Positions 5,639 to 7,577 of a DNA stretch of 7,577 nucleotides are shown here, piece by piece (position 1 is the stretch's first letter; every line of letters begins with the position of its first letter). This stretch comes from Treponema sp. (GTDB lineage Bacteria; Spirochaetota; Spirochaetia; Treponematales; Breznakiellaceae): contig WRAL01000063.1 of assembly GCA_009780285.1 (NCBI GenBank), positions 1 through 7,577 of the forward strand, read 5' to 3'. The notes below the pieces were generated by a model, which was not told the DNA's origin, did not search any database, and was given only the letters and a program-made list of their open reading frames with translations. The translations under genes and the position numbers were made by a program.

Positions 5639-5696
5639 TATTCAGAGCCGAACGGCGCTATTCCGAGCCGGCGGCTCTATTCAGAGCCGAAGGCCC
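5639..5696. repeat. Three tandem 19-20 bp units carrying stop codons
   Basis: Units begin with TATTCAGAGCCGAA (5639-5652), TATTCCGAGCCGGC (5659-5672) and TATTCAGAGCCGAA (5678-5691), with periods of 20 and 19 bases. On the minus strand each reads GGCTC(T/G)GAATA(G/A), the last Gly-Ser-Glu codons plus stop of the large minus-strand gene. The copies lie downstream of the real stop at 5677-5679. Confidence 0.7.
5672..5689. terminator. Small hairpin between convergent genes
   Basis: CGGCTCT (5672-5678) and AGAGCCG (5683-5689) form a perfect 7-bp stem with loop ATTC, made by the junction of two of the tandem units and overlapping the stop codon of the minus-strand gene. There is no adjacent T-run, so it is at best a weak bidirectional terminator. 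Confidence 0.35.
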
Positions 5697-7575
5697 TTGC
5701 AAGCATCAGCCTGATCGCGCTGGCCGCGTCCCTTTCGGCAAGGCTTGAAAATTCCACGATTTCCGCCGCGTCGAAAATATCCCAAGCCTTTGCGTGCAGC
5801 GGATCCTGCTCGAGCTGCCTGCTAGGAAAATTAACAAAAAAGGTTCCGGGAACGGCGCCTATGGCGGCGGAAAGCACATGGCTTCTTGCGCTAACAAAAA
5901 CCAAAAAATCCCAGGCCCAATCCGGCCGTGCGCTGTCCGAGGAAATGCCGGCGTAAATGCCGGAAATGCCAAGCCTGTGGCGCCCGGGCGTCGCCTGCGG
6001 AATGGCCGTAACGTCGAAGTTTATTTCGCCGGCCAAATCCCTCACAAGCAGTATGTCGCGCGCCGAGGCGATCAGCATGGCGATCTCGCCGGCGGCGAAC
6101 TGCTCGAGCCTTTCCCTGCCGGTTTTTTCAAAGCTGCCCGGCGCCAAAAGCCCTTCCTTGTAAAGATCGCCGATAAAATTGACGGTTCCCCTGGCCTGCG
6201 CCGTCAGAGCCAAAGCGCCGTCCGCGCCAAAGCCGGAATGAACGCCCGCGCCCAACGCCCAAACCCAAGGCAAAAAATCCCTGCGAACGCCGACCAGGTC
6301 GGGATCGCCAAGGCCAAGCGCAAAGGGAAAAACCTCGCCGCGCAGGCCGCTCTCGCTTTGCGCGACCGCTTGCGCCGCGGCCAGGAATTCGGCGCGGGTG
6401 CTTGGCGGGCGATCCCTTCCGGCCATTTGAAGAATGTCAATATTATAGAAAAAAAGATCGATGAACGAAACCAATGGCAAGGCCCATTGATCTTCCTCGT
6501 TCTCGGTAAAAATATATGGGCTAAGCGACGCAAGATGCGCGTTTTCGATATGACCGGCAAAATCACCCGAATCAAAAAAGATAATATCTTTTTCATCCTC
6601 GCCGGCCATCACGACTCGCGTGCCTGGATTTTGCGCCTCGAACTCCGCGACGATCACGTGGGCCGTGTCCCCAAACATGGCCCAAAAATGCGGCGAAACA
6701 TAAATGGTATTGAAAGCCGCATTGCGCGCAAGCAGCGCCGCCGCCTGCGAAGCGGCCATGCGAGACTGCCCGGCAAAAATAAAAATCAAAACGGCCACGG
6801 CGGAAACGGCAAGAAAAACGTCGACGCGCCCGCCTATGCGCGCTCGCGCAAGCTCGGGGATTTTATTCGTCGGCCTCGCAACGGATTTCCTGCGCTTTAT
6901 TGGCCGGCCCTTTTGCGCCTTGCGCCTTGAGGCCCGTAGCCTGAACTCCTCGCGTCTTTCCGCTTTGCGCTTTATCGACTGGAGCCGCGCCTTGTCGCGC
7001 TTCGCCGCCCGGAGCTTAAACGCCTCGCATCTTGCCGCCTCGCGCTTGGCCGCCCAAAGTTTGAACGCCTGGCCTCTTTCAGCCTTGCGCTTTATCGCCC
7101 GGAGCCGCGCCTCCTCGCGCTTGGCCGTCCGGAGCTTGGCCGCCTCGCGTCCTGCTTCCTCGCGTTTGGCCGCCCGGAGCCGCGCCTCCTCGCGCTTGAC
7201 GGCGCGAAGCTTGGAAGCCTCGCGTCTTGCCTCTACGAGCTTGGCCGCCCAAAGTTTGAACGCCTGGCCTCTTTCAGCCTTGCGCTTGCTCGCCTGGAGC
7301 CGCGCCGCCTCGCGCTTGGCCGCCCGGAGCTTGGAAGCCTCGAGCCTTGCTTCCGCGAGCTTGGCGGCCCAGAGTTTGAAGGCATCGCGTTTTTCCGCCC
7401 AGCGCTTTATCGCCTGGAGCCGCGCCGCGTCGCGCTTGGCCGTCCGGAGCTTGGCTGCCTCGCGTCTTGCCGCCCGACGCCTCGCAGCCTCGTCCAGACC
7501 TTTGCGCCATGCCCGCAATGGCCTTTTCCAAAACCCGAGCCAAGCCCTGCCCAAGGCGCGAAACATAGCGCGCAA
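5677..7575 (-). CDS. Membrane-anchored solute-binding-like protein with polycationic pentapeptide-repeat cytoplasmic domain
   Basis: Numbered from the TTG at 7575, this is 632 residues. An ATG at 7566 (residue 4) is an equally good start, no ribosome site fits before the window ends, and the frame is open to the edge, so the 5' end may be incomplete. Residues 1-28 are basic and aromatic. Residues 29-228 are about 40 consecutive five-residue units (xAxKR, xAxKL, xAxRL), strongly basic and alanine-rich. Residues 251-269 are a single transmembrane helix. The positive-inside rule puts the repeats in the cytoplasm and 270-632 outside. The outer part resembles family-1 solute-binding proteins: VAEFEAQNPGTRVV (309-322), ALPLVSFIDLFFYNIDIL (365-382) and RPPSTRAEF (389-397). 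It has no lipobox and no permease beside it. The role is unknown; a ligand sensor, nucleoid or ribosome tether, or scaffold are possibilities. Confidence 0.8.
   Translation of the reverse strand: MRAMFRALGRAWLGFWKRPLRAWRKGLDEAARRRAARREAAKLRTAKRDAARLQAIKRWAEKRDAFKLWAAKLAEARLEASKLRAAKREAARLQASKRKAERGQAFKLWAAKLVEARREASKLRAVKREEARLRAAKREEAGREAAKLRTAKREEARLRAIKRKAERGQAFKLWAAKREAARCEAFKLRAAKRDKARLQSIKRKAERREEFRLRASRRKAQKGRPIKRRKSVARPTNKIPELARARIGGRVDVFLAVSAVAVLIFIFAGQSRMAASQAAALLARNAAFNTIYVSPHFWAMFGDTAHVIVAEFEAQNPGTRVVMAGEDEKDIIFFDSGDFAGHIENAHLASLSPYIFTENEEDQWALPLVSFIDLFFYNIDILQMAGRDRPPSTRAEFLAAAQAVAQSESGLRGEVFPFALGLGDPDLVGVRRDFLPWVWALGAGVHSGFGADGALALTAQARGTVNFIGDLYKEGLLAPGSFEKTGRERLEQFAAGEIAMLIASARDILLVRDLAGEINFDVTAIPQATPGRHRLGISGIYAGISSDSARPDWAWDFLVFVSARSHVLSAAIGAVPGTFFVNFPSRQLEQDPLHAKAWDIFDAAEIVEFSSLAERDAASAIRLMLARAFGSE
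6892..7491 (-). repeat. 15-bp coding repeat (about 40 units) with 120-bp higher-order units
   Basis: The region encodes tandem pentapeptides. They are grouped into 40-residue super-repeats: A 7446-7327, B 7326-7207, a shortened C of 25 residues 7206-7132, D 7131-7012, and a degenerating E 7011-6922. Super-repeats open with R-(A/T)-(A/V)-KR and centre on QAFKLWAAK or DAFKLWAAK. A 49-base stretch at 7044-7092 is identical to 7239-7287, so at least one duplication is recent. Changes in length stay in multiples of 15 bases, preserving the frame. Confidence 0.85.
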
Positions 7576-7577
7576 GA

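Noticed and set aside
5794..6930. 378-codon plus-strand frame opposite the repeat-tailed protein
   Set aside because: It is antisense to the binding-protein domain, low in hydrophobic content, and has no recognisable motif or start signal.
6892..7491. Repeat block as a CRISPR array or non-coding satellite
   Set aside because: Units are 15 bp, contiguous, in frame and degenerate, with no spacers. The encoded pentapeptide pattern is conserved better than the DNA, so it is coding.

Overview
This 7.6 kb GC-rich window (visibly high GC, compact genes, GTG/ATG starts with good GGAGG sites) looks like chromosomal DNA from a Gram-negative-type bacterium that uses lipoprotein solute-binding proteins. 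The sugar-ABC gene style, the DUF456 protein and the 'FYNIDIL…RPPSTRAEF' wording of the second binding protein remind me of spirochaetes (Treponema-like). That is a recollection-based guess at low confidence. No rRNA, tRNA, CRISPR, insertion sequence or phage gene was seen.

Layout. Bases 1-165 are non-coding and hold three GC-rich hairpins downstream of a minus-strand operon. Bases 166-3367 (minus) are a three-gene carbohydrate-type ABC importer read as lipoprotein solute-binding protein, MalF/UgpA-type permease, MalG/UgpE-type permease. Two hairpins lie between the binding-protein gene and the permeases, and no ATPase gene is present, so the ATP-hydrolysing subunit must come from elsewhere. 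A 194-base divergent control region (3368-3561) carries back-to-back promoter candidates. It separates the importer from a plus-strand PPP-family metallophosphoesterase (3562-4236). Converging on that gene is a minus-strand pair, 4602-5015 (small secreted/bitopic coiled-coil membrane protein) and 4261-4605 (HIT-family nucleotide hydrolase), overlapping by 4 bases. A second divergent region leads to a DUF456 membrane protein (5130-5633, plus), possibly made from a leaderless message. It converges on a large minus-strand gene that fills 5677 to the window end.

That last gene is the most unusual item. It has a cytoplasmic, very basic, alanine-rich domain built of about 40 consecutive five-residue units (xAxKR / xAxKL / xAxRL), themselves arranged in 40-residue super-repeats. 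One transmembrane helix follows, then a family-1 solute-binding-protein-like domain outside the membrane. A binding-protein fold tethered to a long polycationic intracellular tail suggests a sensor, anchor or nucleic-acid-binding device rather than an ordinary importer component.

A second theme is at gene ends. Every gene end or junction examined carries GC-rich hairpins without T-runs. At both convergent junctions, short tandem units (14 or 19-20 bp) repeat the last codons plus the stop codon of the minus-strand gene three times.
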